Positions 52,366 through 62,077 are shown, counted from the first letter of the stretch. The stretch is 64,000 bases of DNA from Nitrospinota bacterium (GCA_027619975.1 JAQCGX010000001.1:62001-126000); one strand, 5' to 3'. Translations and numbers: made by a program. The notes: a model not told the origin generated them from the letters alone.

Positions 52366-53198
52366 GGCTCCGCCCTTTCCTGATCGATTTCTTTGAGACC
52401 GTCGTTCAGCCTTCCCGACCTAAAACCTTCCAAATCCAAGGTCACATACTTGAACCCGATTTGTTTGAATCGCTGTTGAACGGTTTCGGCAATGGCATCC
52501 GCAAGAAATTCAGGCATCTCTTCTTTCAATAACTCAATGCGGGCGATTTCCCCATGATGGCGGACCCGCAATTGAGTGAAGCCGAGAGAGAGCAACAGAT
52601 CCTCCGCCTGTTCGATCATGGCAAGTTTTTCAGGTGAAATGGGTTCTCCGTAAGGAACTCGGGAAGAAAGGCAAGGCATGGCCGGTTTTTCCGATGTGGT
52701 CAGACCCAACTGCCGGGAGAGTTCCCGGACATCATTTTTATTGAATCCTGCCTGGGAAAGGGGGCTCAACACTCCGAACTCCCTGGCCGCTATGATTCCC
52801 GGACGGTGATCTCCCAGATCGTCCTGATTGATACCGTTGACCATATGAGTGATGTTTCTTTTTTCTGCGATGGCTTGGAGCCTGGAATACAACTCGGATT
52901 TGCAGTGATAGCAACGGTTGATGGGGTTTGCCCGATATTCGGGGGAGTCCATCTCATGGGTCCTGAGGATCAAATGCTCGACTCCAAGTTCCGCGGCCAC
53001 TTTTTGCGCCCCCAGCAATTCTCTTTCCGCAAGGCTTTCCGACTCAGCGGTTACGGCAAGAACATTTTCGTTGCCCAGCACTTTCTGAGACATAGCCAAC
53101 ACCAGAGCACTGTCCGCTCCTCCGGAAAAAGCCACGACAACACGCCCTAAATCCTTTAAGTGGCTCTCCAGGTTTTTTTGTTTTTGTGTGAGTGTCAT
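52347..53198 (-). CDS. larE: ATP-dependent sacrificial sulfur transferase LarE
   Basis: A 283-residue PP-loop enzyme. The P-loop motif is VVAFSGGADSALVLA. The LarE-specific segment NRCYHCKSELYSRL and MVNGINQDDLGDHRPG follow. The sacrificial Cys is present in KPAMPCLSSRVPYGE, so this is a Cys-type (single-turnover) LarE. It adds sulfur to the pyridinium dinucleotide made by LarB; LarC (25716-26915) then inserts nickel. larB and a recognisable LarA are not in the window. Confidence 0.93.
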   Translation of the reverse strand: MTLTQKQKNLESHLKDLGRVVVAFSGGADSALVLAMSQKVLGNENVLAVTAESESLAERELLGAQKVAAELGVEHLILRTHEMDSPEYRANPINRCYHCKSELYSRLQAIAEKRNITHMVNGINQDDLGDHRPGIIAAREFGVLSPLSQAGFNKNDVRELSRQLGLTTSEKPAMPCLSSRVPYGEPISPEKLAMIEQAEDLLLSLGFTQLRVRHHGEIARIELLKEEMPEFLADAIAETVQQRFKQIGFKYVTLDLEGFRSGRLNDGLKEIDQERAEPCFKSN

Positions 53199-53322
53199 AA
53201 ATTATGATGAGCAGGATAGAAATATAGAACAGGATATCAAAGGCTGAGGGCCAAATCGCTAAGGAGGATTCGGTTTGCCATTAACTCATCGCACGTTAGC
53301 ATTGGGTCCAGCGGTACGCTGG

Positions 53323-54336
53323 TCAGCCGCCAATGGCATGCATGGCCCGTTGCGGACGCTCGAAATCATCCAGATTGATTTTGTGCCCCGGCTCTTTGAT
53401 CAGCACCGCTTGCTGAATGGTCTCAATAATCGTTGCATCTGAGGCTCCCGCCCGAATCAGATCTTTGAGGTTGGTTTCGTGGGTGGAGAACAGGCAAGTG
53501 CGCAATGTGCCGTCGGCGGTCATGCGGATGCGGTTGCAATGGTCGCAGAACGGATTGCTGACGGCGGTGATGATGCCTATTTTGCCTTTGCCGTCGGCAA
53601 ATTTATATTCGCTTGCCGGTCCGATCTCCAAAGAGTTGTCAATAGGAACCAAGTCGTATTTTTTGCGGATGAGGTCTACTATTTCGTGGCCAAACAGGAC
53701 TTTGTCCCGTTCCCAGGCCTGATCTGAATCGAGAGGCATGAACTCGATAAAACGCACCTCAAATCCGTCCGACCGGCCCATTTCAACGAGATGGAGAATT
53801 TCGGTCTCGGAAAAGTTTTTCATGGCGACGGCGTTGATTTTGATCGAATCGAAACCGACTCGAGCCGCTTCCTGAAGGCCGTCCAAAACTTGCTGGAGAC
53901 AATCGCGGCGGTTGACGTGCTTGAATTTTTCCGGGTCCAGGGCATCGAGGCTGACGTTCAAGCGTTTGAGACCGGCCTCTTTCAGGCTTCTGGCATGTTC
54001 TTTTAGGAAAAAGGCATTGGTGGTCATGGCGATGTCATCAATGCCTTCCACTTTGGAAAGCATCTTTACCAACTGAGGGAGATCCTTGCGCATCAAAGGT
54101 TCGCCGCCCGTCAATCGCAGACGGTTGATCCCCATTTTAGAGACGATCGTTGCGACTCGGGTGAGTTCTTCAAAGGTTAGAAGGTTGACCCGGTCCATGA
54201 ACTCCACATTGTCCGCGGGCATACAATAGGTACAACGAAAATTACAACGATCGGTGACGGAAATGCGCAGATTGACAATCGTTCGGCCCATTCCATCTAC
54301 CAACTGTGGTCTTTTGGTTCCCGTTTCAGTTGTCAT
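53323..54336 (-). CDS. moaA: GTP 3',8-cyclase MoaA
   Basis: About 337 residues from ATG 54336, the residue preceding TTETGTKRPQ; the frame extends to 54381. The radical SAM cluster motif CxxxCxxC is in TDRCNFRCTYCMP. GGEPLMRKDL and the C-terminal second cluster CxxC...C (NPFCDHCNRIRMTADGTLRTCLF) are present, and the chain ends with the essential Gly-Gly. It makes the molybdopterin precursor 3',8-cyclo-GTP. Other moa genes are not in the window. Confidence 0.97.
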   Translation of the reverse strand: MTTETGTKRPQLVDGMGRTIVNLRISVTDRCNFRCTYCMPADNVEFMDRVNLLTFEELTRVATIVSKMGINRLRLTGGEPLMRKDLPQLVKMLSKVEGIDDIAMTTNAFFLKEHARSLKEAGLKRLNVSLDALDPEKFKHVNRRDCLQQVLDGLQEAARVGFDSIKINAVAMKNFSETEILHLVEMGRSDGFEVRFIEFMPLDSDQAWERDKVLFGHEIVDLIRKKYDLVPIDNSLEIGPASEYKFADGKGKIGIITAVSNPFCDHCNRIRMTADGTLRTCLFSTHETNLKDLIRAGASDATIIETIQQAVLIKEPGHKINLDDFERPQRAMHAIGG

Positions 54337-54733
54337 TTCAGGGTATCCTATATCTATATAGTGTCGGTCCCATCTCCCCATTACTCCTTTGTTTTAAAGG
54401 GTGGTGAGATGAAGAAAACAGTCCCTCGCCGGTTATCTTAATATGTGAAAACAATTATAGTCTTTTTGACCGGATTGTACATACGAATAAATGATCTCTG
54501 TATTCATTCAAAGTTTGAAAATTACCTGTTTTTTTACGTAAAATGGAGCCCGTTGGACCTATATTATAAGCGGCTCGTGTTTGTTTGAAATTTAGTCATT
54601 ATTTATCAATAGGTTATGTGTTTTTTCTCGGCCAGTAGAAAGTGGTTGGGTGGAAAAAATATTAATTTTATTGGCAGTCTTAAAAAATCAAAATAGGGAA
54701 GACCTTTCTCCATTCAAGTGCATCTAATGATTG

Positions 54734-54762
54734 TTGAGTTCAAAGGATATTCTCTTTATACT
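54734..54762 (+). promoter_or_regulatory. Candidate sigma-70 promoter of the suf cluster
   Basis: TTGAGT (54734-54739) and TATACT (54757-54762) are separated by exactly 17 bases. Transcription would start near 54769, giving a leader of about 90 bases before the first suf gene. Confidence 0.55.
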
Positions 54763-54798
54763 GAGTCCTGAAAACCCGGTGTATTATACTTTGCAAAG

Positions 54799-54830
54799 GA
54801 AACCTGGAAGAACCAGGCGGGTTTCTTTTT
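54799..54830 (+). promoter_or_regulatory. Terminator-like hairpin in the suf leader (possible attenuator)
   Basis: CCTGG and CCAGG form the inner stem around AAGAA; GAAA and TTTC, with a CGGG bulge, form the outer stem, and TTTTT follows directly. It lies between the predicted promoter and the first start codon, so an intrinsic terminator here would regulate, not end, the operon. No antiterminator partner is obvious. Confidence 0.45.
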
Positions 54831-54861
54831 AAATAGATTCCTATCAACCCAAGGGACGCTT

Positions 54862-55608
54862 ATGTCGGTTTTGGAAGATAAATATTCAAAGAAGTTTGAA
54901 GAAGTTGCCGCTCAGCCGAAGAACCGCGGGGCCTATTATCAGGAAGATGCCAATGAAAAGGGCATGGCCCTTGTAGAAGCCAAGTTTAAGGATATGAAAC
55001 TTTACTGGCTGGTGGATACCGAAGAGGACCGGGTCTACAGCGCCAAGTTTTTTGCCTACGGGGGCAAGGTTTCGCTGGCGATCGGAGAGATGTTATGCTC
55101 TCTGGTCAAAGGGTTGACCATCACAGAGGCTTGTTCCCTTCTTGGAAGCGATGTGGAGAATCACCTCCGGGATGAACCGGAAGTGCCTTCGGTGCCGGAA
55201 TCCAAGCTGTTTGCGTTTGGAGCGGTGGAAGAGTTGCTAAAAATCATCAAGGATGATTACACCGGCGCTAAGGGATTGGCGATAGCCAGCGCGGCGGCTA
55301 AAAAAGAGGGAAAACCCAAGCGGTCGATGGCCGAATTGTCGATGGCCGAACAGGCGTGGCTGGGGTTGAGCCTGGACGATCAAAAAGCCCAGATCAACCT
55401 GGTTCTGGACGACAAAATCCGCCCGGCTTTAATGGCCGATGGCGGCAACGTGGAAGTTCTGGACGTGGTGGACGGTGAAAAAATAATGATTCAATACCAG
55501 GGCGCTTGTGGAAGTTGCGGTTCCTCTTTAGGTGCCACACTTTCTTTCATGGAGCAGGCCCTGCGCAGTGAAATATATAACGAATTGATAGTTGTACCCA
55601 ATATGTAG
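54862..55608 (+). CDS. NifU-like Fe-S protein: degenerate IscU domain plus Nfu domain
   Basis: A 248-residue protein, first gene of the suf cluster. Residues about 35-125 align with IscU (YWLVDTEEDRVYSAKFFAYGG, KGLTITEACSLLG), but the scaffold Cys of IscU (FGCGSAIAS motif) are missing. A Met/Ala/Lys-rich linker leads to an Nfu domain (residues about 175-248): IRPALMADGGNVEVLDV with the cluster-binding CxxC in YQGACGSCGSSLGATL. It probably carries Fe-S clusters to targets through the Nfu part, with the N-terminal domain as a docking module. SufU at 60517 would be the true scaffold or sulfur acceptor. Confidence 0.82.
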   Translation: MSVLEDKYSKKFEEVAAQPKNRGAYYQEDANEKGMALVEAKFKDMKLYWLVDTEEDRVYSAKFFAYGGKVSLAIGEMLCSLVKGLTITEACSLLGSDVENHLRDEPEVPSVPESKLFAFGAVEELLKIIKDDYTGAKGLAIASAAAKKEGKPKRSMAELSMAEQAWLGLSLDDQKAQINLVLDDKIRPALMADGGNVEVLDVVDGEKIMIQYQGACGSCGSSLGATLSFMEQALRSEIYNELIVVPNM

Positions 55609-55634
55609 AATTTCCCTAAGGGAGTGTTTATATA

Positions 55635-57086
55635 ATGAAGACCACTGATAATACTGTATCCGACGTTGTGGAGGACAAAAAATATAAGTACGGGTTCCAG
55701 ACCCTGATCGAGTCGGAAACCTTTGCCAAAGGCTTGGACGAGGATGTTGTCCGGGCTATATCTCACAAGAAGAACGAGCCGCAGTTCATGTTGGATTTCC
55801 GGCTGAAGGCTTATGAGAAATGGTTGACGATGAAAGAACCGACCTGGCCTAACGTGCATTACCCGCCGATCGACTATCAGAACCTTTCCTACTATTCCGC
55901 ACCCAAGCAGAAGAAACTGCTGGATAATATTGATGAAGTGGACCCTGAACTTTTGCGGACCTTTGAGAAGCTTGGCATTCCGCTGGATGAACAGAAAAAA
56001 CTGGCCAATGTCGCGGTGGATGCGGTTTTCGACAGTGTCAGCGTGGCGACGACCCACAAGAAAAAACTGATGGAAGTCGGCATCATCTTCTGCCCGATTT
56101 CAGAAGCCATTCGGGAGTATCCGGAACTGATCGAAGAATACATGGGGTCTGTCGTTCCGGTGGGCGATAATTTTTACGCCGCCTTGAACAGCGCCGTTTT
56201 TACGGATGGCTCATTTGTCTACATTCCGCCGGACACGATCAGCCCGATGGAACTCTCGACTTATTTCCGCATCAATACCGAAGAGACCGGCCAGTTTGAG
56301 CGGACCCTGATCATTTGCGCGGAAAACAGTTACGTGTCCTATCTGGAAGGCTGTACCGCGCCGCAGTTTGACACGAATCAACTACACGCCGCCGTGGTCG
56401 AGTTGGTCACGATGGACAATGCCGAGATCAAATACAGCACCGTGCAAAACTGGTATGCGGGGGACATGGAAACGGGCAAGGGTGGCATCTATAATTTTGT
56501 GACCAAGCGCGGAAAATGCCAGGGAAAAAAATCAAAGATTTCCTGGACTCAGGTGGAGACCGGATCGGCCATCACCTGGAAATACCCGAGCTGTATATTG
56601 CAGGGAGACGGTTCAGTGGGCGAGTTTTACTCCGTCGCTTTGACCAATGGGCATATGCAGGCTGATACCGGCACGAAGATGATTCATATCGGGAAAAATA
56701 CCCGTTCCAGCATTATTTCCAAGGGCATCTCTGCCGATCATTCCAGCAACAGTTACCGTGGGCAGGTAAAGGTCAATAAGAACGCCGCCAATGCGAGGAA
56801 CTATAGTCAGTGCGATAGCATGCTGGTCGGGGACAAATGCAGTGCGCATACCTTCCCCTATATTGAATCGGCAAATAGCTCCGTGCAGATTGAGCATGAG
56901 GCTTCCACGTCTAAAATCAGTGAAGAACAGCTTTTCTATTTTGAGCAGCGGGGGATTTCCCGCGAAAACGCGATCACGGCTGTGATCAACGGTTTTTGCA
57001 AGGATGTCTTCAAACAGTTGCCGATGGAATTTGCCGTGGAAGCGCAAAAACTGCTGACCCTGAAGCTGGAAAACAGCGTCGGTTAA
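55635..57086 (+). CDS. sufB: Fe-S cluster assembly protein SufB
   Basis: A 483-residue SufB. Characteristic segments are [79 protein letters not shown], and the C-terminal [20 protein letters not shown] with [17 protein letters not shown]. Length is normal. It forms the SufBC2D scaffold complex that builds Fe-S clusters. It lies 26 bases after the NifU-like gene and is followed by sufC. Confidence 0.98.
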   Translation: MKTTDNTVSDVVEDKKYKYGFQTLIESETFAKGLDEDVVRAISHKKNEPQFMLDFRLKAYEKWLTMKEPTWPNVHYPPIDYQNLSYYSAPKQKKLLDNIDEVDPELLRTFEKLGIPLDEQKKLANVAVDAVFDSVSVATTHKKKLMEVGIIFCPISEAIREYPELIEEYMGSVVPVGDNFYAALNSAVFTDGSFVYIPPDTISPMELSTYFRINTEETGQFERTLIICAENSYVSYLEGCTAPQFDTNQLHAAVVELVTMDNAEIKYSTVQNWYAGDMETGKGGIYNFVTKRGKCQGKKSKISWTQVETGSAITWKYPSCILQGDGSVGEFYSVALTNGHMQADTGTKMIHIGKNTRSSIISKGISADHSSNSYRGQVKVNKNAANARNYSQCDSMLVGDKCSAHTFPYIESANSSVQIEHEASTSKISEEQLFYFEQRGISRENAITAVINGFCKDVFKQLPMEFAVEAQKLLTLKLENSVG

Positions 57087-57166
57087 TACAAAAAAAAATC
57101 TGTAAATACCCTGTTGCTTGCGGTGGGGGTTGTTTACTTTAAAAACATGAATAGAGGTAAGACTGA

Positions 57167-57913
57167 ATGCTTGAGGTCAAAGATTTACGGGCTGGGTTCG
57201 ATGGCTCTGAAATACTAAAAGGAATTTCCCTGTCGATTAAAAAGGGCGAGGTTCATGCCATCATGGGGCCCAACGGATCGGGCAAAAGTACGCTGGCCAA
57301 AATATTGGCGGGGCATCCGTCTTATCAAGTGATGAGCGGAGAAGTGACTTTAGATGGGAAAAATCTGCTCGATATGGAGCCTGAGAAGCGGGCTTTGGAA
57401 GGCGTGTTCATGGGTTTTCAATACCCTGTGGAGATTCCCGGAGTGAACAACGCCGAGTTTTTGCGCATGGCTTATAACGCCAAACAGGTGCACGAAGGCA
57501 AGGAAGAACTCGACCCTCTGGATTTCGATGAAACTCTCAGTGAAAAAATGAAAACGTTGGGAATGGAACAGAAATACAAAGACCGCAACCTGAACGACGG
57601 ATTTTCCGGGGGTGAGAAAAAGAAAAATGAAATTCTACAGATGGCCATTCTGGAACCAAAGCTTGCCATCCTCGATGAAACTGATTCCGGGCTCGATATC
57701 GATGCCCTGCGCGTGGTCGCCGATGGAGTGAACAAACTCCGCAATGAAAATAACGCCCTTATTCTGATCACGCATTACCAGCGATTGCTGGATTATATCA
57801 AGCCGGATTATGTGCATGTGTTGAGCCAGGGGAAGATTATCAAGTCGGGTGAGAAAGATCTGGCTCTGGAGCTGGAAGCCCAGGGTTACGATTGGCTCAC
57901 CACCACGAATTGA
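57167..57913 (+). CDS. sufC: Fe-S cluster assembly ATPase SufC
   Basis: A 248-residue ABC ATPase. Walker A is MGPNGSGKSTLAKILAGHP, the Q-loop is GVFMGFQYPVEIPG, the SufC signature is FSGGEKKKNEILQMA, Walker B is LAILDETDSGLD and the switch His is ILITHYQR. It powers the SufBCD scaffold. The 80-base gap after sufB is the largest within the first part of the cluster but shows no terminator. Confidence 0.98.
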   Translation: MLEVKDLRAGFDGSEILKGISLSIKKGEVHAIMGPNGSGKSTLAKILAGHPSYQVMSGEVTLDGKNLLDMEPEKRALEGVFMGFQYPVEIPGVNNAEFLRMAYNAKQVHEGKEELDPLDFDETLSEKMKTLGMEQKYKDRNLNDGFSGGEKKKNEILQMAILEPKLAILDETDSGLDIDALRVVADGVNKLRNENNALILITHYQRLLDYIKPDYVHVLSQGKIIKSGEKDLALELEAQGYDWLTTTN

Positions 57914-57923
57914 GGAGCCGGCT

Positions 57924-59240
57924 ATGACCACGACCCTTGCCGAATCCAAAGATCAGGCTGAATCGGCTCTTCTGGACCAGCACAAAAAATTCTTAAGCGA
58001 AACCAAACCCCTGCAAGCTTTTTTGCCCATCAATGAATCCGCTATAAAGCGCTTTGAGCTCCTCAAGTTTCCGCACCGAAAACACGAAATGTACACTTTC
58101 GTGAATACGAAAGAGCTGGTTTCTACTTCGTGTTCCTTGGTATCGGTCGGTTCCGTTTCTGCGGATATTATCAAGCGACATATTTATCCGGGATGTGAAA
58201 ACAGCCATCTCGTCATCGTTGACGGCGCTTACAAGGAAAATCTTTCCGATTGCTCGGCGATCAGTTCTTCAATAAATATCATTCCGCTTGCTGAAGCGTT
58301 GTCCGAGCCAGAATTGAAAAACTATTTGGCGGATACGGTTGAAGAAGAGAATGACGTCTTCGCCTGTATCAACAGCGCTTTTTTGTCTCAGGGACTGTTG
58401 ATCGACCTTCCTAAAAAAGCGCAAGTTCCAGCCCCCCTGCAAATTTTATATGTTTCTTCCGGTTCCCCTGCACAGCCCGTCACGTCTCATCCGCGTGTCA
58501 TTGTCCGACTGGGGGCGATGGCGGAATTGAAGTTGATCGTTAAATACGTTGGCGTACAGGGAAATTATTTCGTCAACAGCGTTCAGGATTTTTTGATAGG
58601 CGAAGACGCGGGCATGACTTTTACCCAAGTCCAGGAAGATGCGACCGATGCCTGGCACTGTTCAAAGACCCGGGTGGCTCTCGAGCGCAACAGCCGCTTT
58701 TTTGCCAGCAACGCTTCCTACGGGAGCAAACTGACTCGTCATCATTATGATGTTCGTCTCAAGAACGAGGGAGCGGAATTGCGGTTGAACGGTGTGAGTG
58801 TTTTAACCGGTGAAGAGCAGGTTCACAATTTTATCCGCATCCACCATGAAGCGCCGCATTGCACCAGCAGTCAGAAATTTAAAAACATCATCAATGACAA
58901 AGGCCGGTCCAGTTTCGATGGAACCGTCATTGTCAATCAAGGGGCGCAGTTGACGAATGCGGATCAGCTCATCAATAATCTGATGCTTTCCGACAACGCC
59001 CATGCGGACAATAAACCCAATCTTATGATATTTGCCGATGACGTCAAATGCGCGCATGGAGCGACGATTGGGCAGATCGATGAAGATCAGATGTTTTATT
59101 TAAAAACCCGAGGGCTTTCGCAAAAGGTGGCCAAGGAACTTTTGACTCGAAGTTTTGCCCAGAGCATCATTCAGACCATCGAGTTTCCCGCTGTTGTGAA
59201 AGATCTTGAAAATAATTTTTTGAAAAAACTGGAGGCCTGA
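57924..59240 (+). CDS. sufD: Fe-S cluster assembly protein SufD
   Basis: A 438-residue SufD from ATG 57924, which has GAGGAG 7 bases upstream; the frame is open into sufC to 57849. Conserved parts include the N-terminal helical region (ESAIKRFELLKFPHRKHEMYTF), the beta-helix core (HPRVIVRLGAMAELKLIVKY, LRLNGVSVLTGEEQVHNF, GRSSFDGTVIVNQGAQL) and the C-terminal SDNAHADNKPNLMIFADDVKCAHGATIGQ with TRGLSQKVAKELL. It pairs with SufB in the scaffold. Ten bases separate it from sufC. Confidence 0.97.
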   Translation: MTTTLAESKDQAESALLDQHKKFLSETKPLQAFLPINESAIKRFELLKFPHRKHEMYTFVNTKELVSTSCSLVSVGSVSADIIKRHIYPGCENSHLVIVDGAYKENLSDCSAISSSINIIPLAEALSEPELKNYLADTVEEENDVFACINSAFLSQGLLIDLPKKAQVPAPLQILYVSSGSPAQPVTSHPRVIVRLGAMAELKLIVKYVGVQGNYFVNSVQDFLIGEDAGMTFTQVQEDATDAWHCSKTRVALERNSRFFASNASYGSKLTRHHYDVRLKNEGAELRLNGVSVLTGEEQVHNFIRIHHEAPHCTSSQKFKNIINDKGRSSFDGTVIVNQGAQLTNADQLINNLMLSDNAHADNKPNLMIFADDVKCAHGATIGQIDEDQMFYLKTRGLSQKVAKELLTRSFAQSIIQTIEFPAVVKDLENNFLKKLEA

Positions 59241-59241
59241 A

Positions 59242-60489
59242 ATGCGGGATTCTGTTTTGGCAGACAAACCCTCCATTGATGTTGAAAAGATACGGAAAGA
59301 GTTTCCGATTTTATCTCAAAAGATCAATGGCAAACCGCTTATCTATCTCGACAACGGCGCCACCACGCACAAACCTCAATGTGTGATCGAGCGGGTGCGA
59401 AAATTCGATTCTGAAGAATATGGAACCGTGCGCCGGGGCTCCTATAAATTGAGTGAAAACGCGACCCGGCTTTATGAAGAGGCCCGGCAAAAAGTAGCCG
59501 ATTTTTTTGGCACACCCGATCGCAAGGAGATCGTTTTCACCAGCGGAACCACTCAGGCGATCAATCTGGTGGCTTATAGTTTTGGCAGAAAATTTGTCCA
59601 GGCCGGCGACGAGATCATCATATCCAATATCGAACACCACGCCAACATTGTTCCCTGGCAGGTGTTGTGCGAGGAAAAAGGGGCGACGCTCAGGGTCATT
59701 CCCGTCAGCGACAACGGCGAACTGGTAATGAGCGAGTATGAGAAACTATTGAACAAGAAAACCAGACTGGTGGCGGTGAACCACGTTTCCAACGCCCTGG
59801 GAACGATCAACCCGGTCAAGGAAATCATCGAAAAAGCGCATGCGGTGGGAGCCAAAGTCCTCATTGACGGGGCGCAAAGTTCTCCGCATATGACGATCGA
59901 TGTGAAAGATCTGGACTGCGATTTCTACACCTTCTCCGGGCACAAGATGTATGCTCCGAGCGGCGTCGGCGGGTTGTACGGAAAAATGGAACTGTGGGAA
60001 TCGATGGGGCCCTATGTGACCGGCGGCGATATGATCCTGCAAGTCACTTTGGAGAAGACCACGTATGCCAGGCCGCCCGCCAGGTTTGAAGCCGGGACGC
60101 CGCCCATCACTCAGGTTGTTGGTCTCGGAACCGCCATTGATTTCATTACCGGAATCGGCATGGAAAATATTTTTGAATACGAAAAAAGCCTGCTGGATTA
60201 CGGGACCCGTTTGCTACAGGAAATCGACGGATTGACGATCATCGGCAACGCCCGCGAGAAGGCGAGTATCATTTCCTTTGTTCTGGATGCCGCTCATCCG
60301 CACGATGTGGGAACCATGCTCGATCAGGATGGCATTGCGGTCCGGGGCGGGCACCATTGCGCCCAGCCGACCATGATCCGCTTTGGCGTGCCGGCGACGA
60401 CGCGGGCTTCCATGTCGTTTTACAACAAATTCGAAGAACTGGACGCATTGGCGGAAAGTATTCAAAAAGTCATCAAATTGTTTTCGTGA
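59242..60489 (+). CDS. sufS: Cysteine desulfurase SufS
   Basis: A 415-residue group II PLP desulfurase supplying sulfur to the SUF scaffold. Motifs: YLDNGATTHKPQCVIE, SENATRLYEEARQKVADFF, VFTSGTTQAINLVA, SNIEHHANIVPWQ, the PLP Lys in YTFSGHKMYAPSGVGGLYG, and the persulfide Cys in VRGGHHCAQPTM. It begins one base after the sufD stop, so coupling is tight. Confidence 0.98.
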   Translation: MRDSVLADKPSIDVEKIRKEFPILSQKINGKPLIYLDNGATTHKPQCVIERVRKFDSEEYGTVRRGSYKLSENATRLYEEARQKVADFFGTPDRKEIVFTSGTTQAINLVAYSFGRKFVQAGDEIIISNIEHHANIVPWQVLCEEKGATLRVIPVSDNGELVMSEYEKLLNKKTRLVAVNHVSNALGTINPVKEIIEKAHAVGAKVLIDGAQSSPHMTIDVKDLDCDFYTFSGHKMYAPSGVGGLYGKMELWESMGPYVTGGDMILQVTLEKTTYARPPARFEAGTPPITQVVGLGTAIDFITGIGMENIFEYEKSLLDYGTRLLQEIDGLTIIGNAREKASIISFVLDAAHPHDVGTMLDQDGIAVRGGHHCAQPTMIRFGVPATTRASMSFYNKFEELDALAESIQKVIKLFS

Positions 60490-60516
60490 CCGTTCCTTGA
60501 AAGGAAAAGTTTTTTA

Positions 60517-60975
60517 ATGTCGTACGACAACGAGTTATACCAGCAGGTCATTCTGGACCACAATCGCAAACCCAGAAATTTTCATGAACTTGAAAATGCG
60601 ACGCATAGCTGCCACGGGGTGAACCCCTTATGCGGCGATGATATGACCGTTTACCTGGATGTGGATGAAGAACATGGCGTGTTGCGGGATATCAGCTTCA
60701 TGGGAACCGGATGTGCCATCTCCAAAGCCAGTTCATCATTAATGACTGCTTATCTGAAGGGGAAATCCCTGGAGGAGGTTCGGGTCATTTTCCAGGAGTT
60801 TCATAAAATGGTGTTAGGGGAAATGGACCCGGAAAAGCAAGAACATCATCTTGGTAAATTAAAGCTGTTCCGGGGAATCCGCGAATACCCTTCCAGAACC
60901 AAATGCGCGAGCCTGGCATGGCACACGATGATCGGCGCCCTGGATAAAAAGTCCGAAGGCATCAGCACGGAATAA
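60517..60975 (+). CDS. sufU: SUF sulfur acceptor / scaffold protein SufU
   Basis: A 152-residue IscU-fold protein. It begins ELYQQVILDHNRKPRNFHEL, has the first Cys in HGVNPLCGDDMTVYL, the second in FMGTGCAISKASSSLM and the third in YPSRTKCASLAWHTM, plus the 18-20-residue insertion typical of SufU rather than IscU. Together with SufS this is the SufS-SufU relay. It closes the suf run, 27 bases after sufS. Confidence 0.96.
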   Translation: MSYDNELYQQVILDHNRKPRNFHELENATHSCHGVNPLCGDDMTVYLDVDEEHGVLRDISFMGTGCAISKASSSLMTAYLKGKSLEEVRVIFQEFHKMVLGEMDPEKQEHHLGKLKLFRGIREYPSRTKCASLAWHTMIGALDKKSEGISTE

Positions 60976-61027
60976 ATCTTGGCCAAAGAGGGTCTTCCTT
61001 AAAGAACCTTCAAAACAGGACCGGATC

Positions 61028-62077
61028 ATGGCCACCAAAACCGTTCAAAACGAACTTGACAGATCGACTCGTCCGGGGGAGCTGGTACAAAAACTTCCCG
61101 GTGGTGTTTTGATCTGCACTGCCTGCGGCCACTTGTGTAAATTACGTCCCGGTCAGAGAGGCATCTGCAAAGTTCGGTTCAATGAAGCAGGTGTCCTCCG
61201 CGTTCCCTTTAATTACGCGGCGGGGGTGCATAACGACCCCATCGAGAAAAAACCGTTTTTCCACGTTCTTCCCGGCAGTTCGGCCATGAGTTTCGGAATG
61301 CTGGGATGCGATTTTCACTGTTCTTATTGTCAGAACTGGTTCACTTCGCAAGCTCTGAGGGACGATGCCTCGACTCTGAATTTTTCCTCAATCACTGCCG
61401 CCGAAATCTGTGATCTGGCGGAACAGCGGGGTTCCAAAAGCGTCATTTCCACCTACAACGAACCGTTGATCACCAGCGAATGGGCGGTCGAGGTGTTCCG
61501 CGCGGCCAAAGAGCGCGGTTTGCGAACAGGCTACGTTTCCAACGGGCATGGAACGCCGGAAGTTCTGGAGTATCTGCAACCCTGGCTTGATCTGTTCAAA
61601 ATCGACCTGAAATCCTTTTCCGCTAAAAACTACCGGCGCTTGGGCGGCAATCTGGATGCAGCTCTGGAAACCATCCGCCAGGTTCATGCGATGGGTTTCT
61701 GGACGGAAATCGTGACTCTGGTTGTTCCCGACTATAACGATTCGGATGAAGAGTTGACCCAAATGGCCGAATTCATTGCAGGGGTATCGGTGGATATTCC
61801 CTGGCATGTGACGGGGTTTTATCCGACTTATAAGATGACCGACCGGGAATCGACTCCGGCGGCAACCCTGCTCAGGGCGAGACAACGTGGCATAGAAGCC
61901 GGCCTGAAGTTTGTTTATTCCGGCAACCGCACCGGTCAGGTGGAAAACACAGAGAGTACCTTTTGCCCGAAATGTAGCGAAGTGGTCATCGAGCGGTGGG
62001 GGTTTCAGGTTGTTGCCAATCGGCTGGTATCTGGAGATTGCCCAAAATGTCTTGAACCAATTCCTGGGAAATGGTAG
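61028..62077 (+). CDS. amrS: AmmeMemoRadiSam system radical SAM enzyme
   Basis: A 349-residue radical SAM protein of the AmrS/PflA-like family. An N-terminal zinc-ribbon-like part (LLICTACGHLCKLRPGQRG) is followed by the cluster motif CxxxCxxC in LGCDFHCSYCQNW. STYNEPLITSEWAVEVF, GYVSNGHGTPEVLEYL and the C-terminal GDCPKCLEPIPGKW match the family. The reaction is unknown; partners AmmeMemo and AMMECR1 are not in the window. It lies 52 bases after sufU, so it could be expressed with its Fe-S suppliers. Confidence 0.9.
   Translation: MATKTVQNELDRSTRPGELVQKLPGGVLICTACGHLCKLRPGQRGICKVRFNEAGVLRVPFNYAAGVHNDPIEKKPFFHVLPGSSAMSFGMLGCDFHCSYCQNWFTSQALRDDASTLNFSSITAAEICDLAEQRGSKSVISTYNEPLITSEWAVEVFRAAKERGLRTGYVSNGHGTPEVLEYLQPWLDLFKIDLKSFSAKNYRRLGGNLDAALETIRQVHAMGFWTEIVTLVVPDYNDSDEELTQMAEFIAGVSVDIPWHVTGFYPTYKMTDRESTPAATLLRARQRGIEAGLKFVYSGNRTGQVENTESTFCPKCSEVVIERWGFQVVANRLVSGDCPKCLEPIPGKW

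Larger units (their letters stand above)
54337..54861. other. Divergent intergenic region, moaA/suf
   Basis: A 525-base A/T-rich region. The right end holds a good promoter (54734-54762) and a terminator-like leader hairpin (54799-54830) before the suf cluster. The left 350 bases contain the moaA promoter region and no gene or repeat that I can support. Confidence 0.45.

Noticed and set aside
57087-57166. Separate promoter or terminator between sufB and sufC
   Set aside because: The 80-base gap has no stable stem with a T run and no convincing promoter; one operon is the simpler reading.
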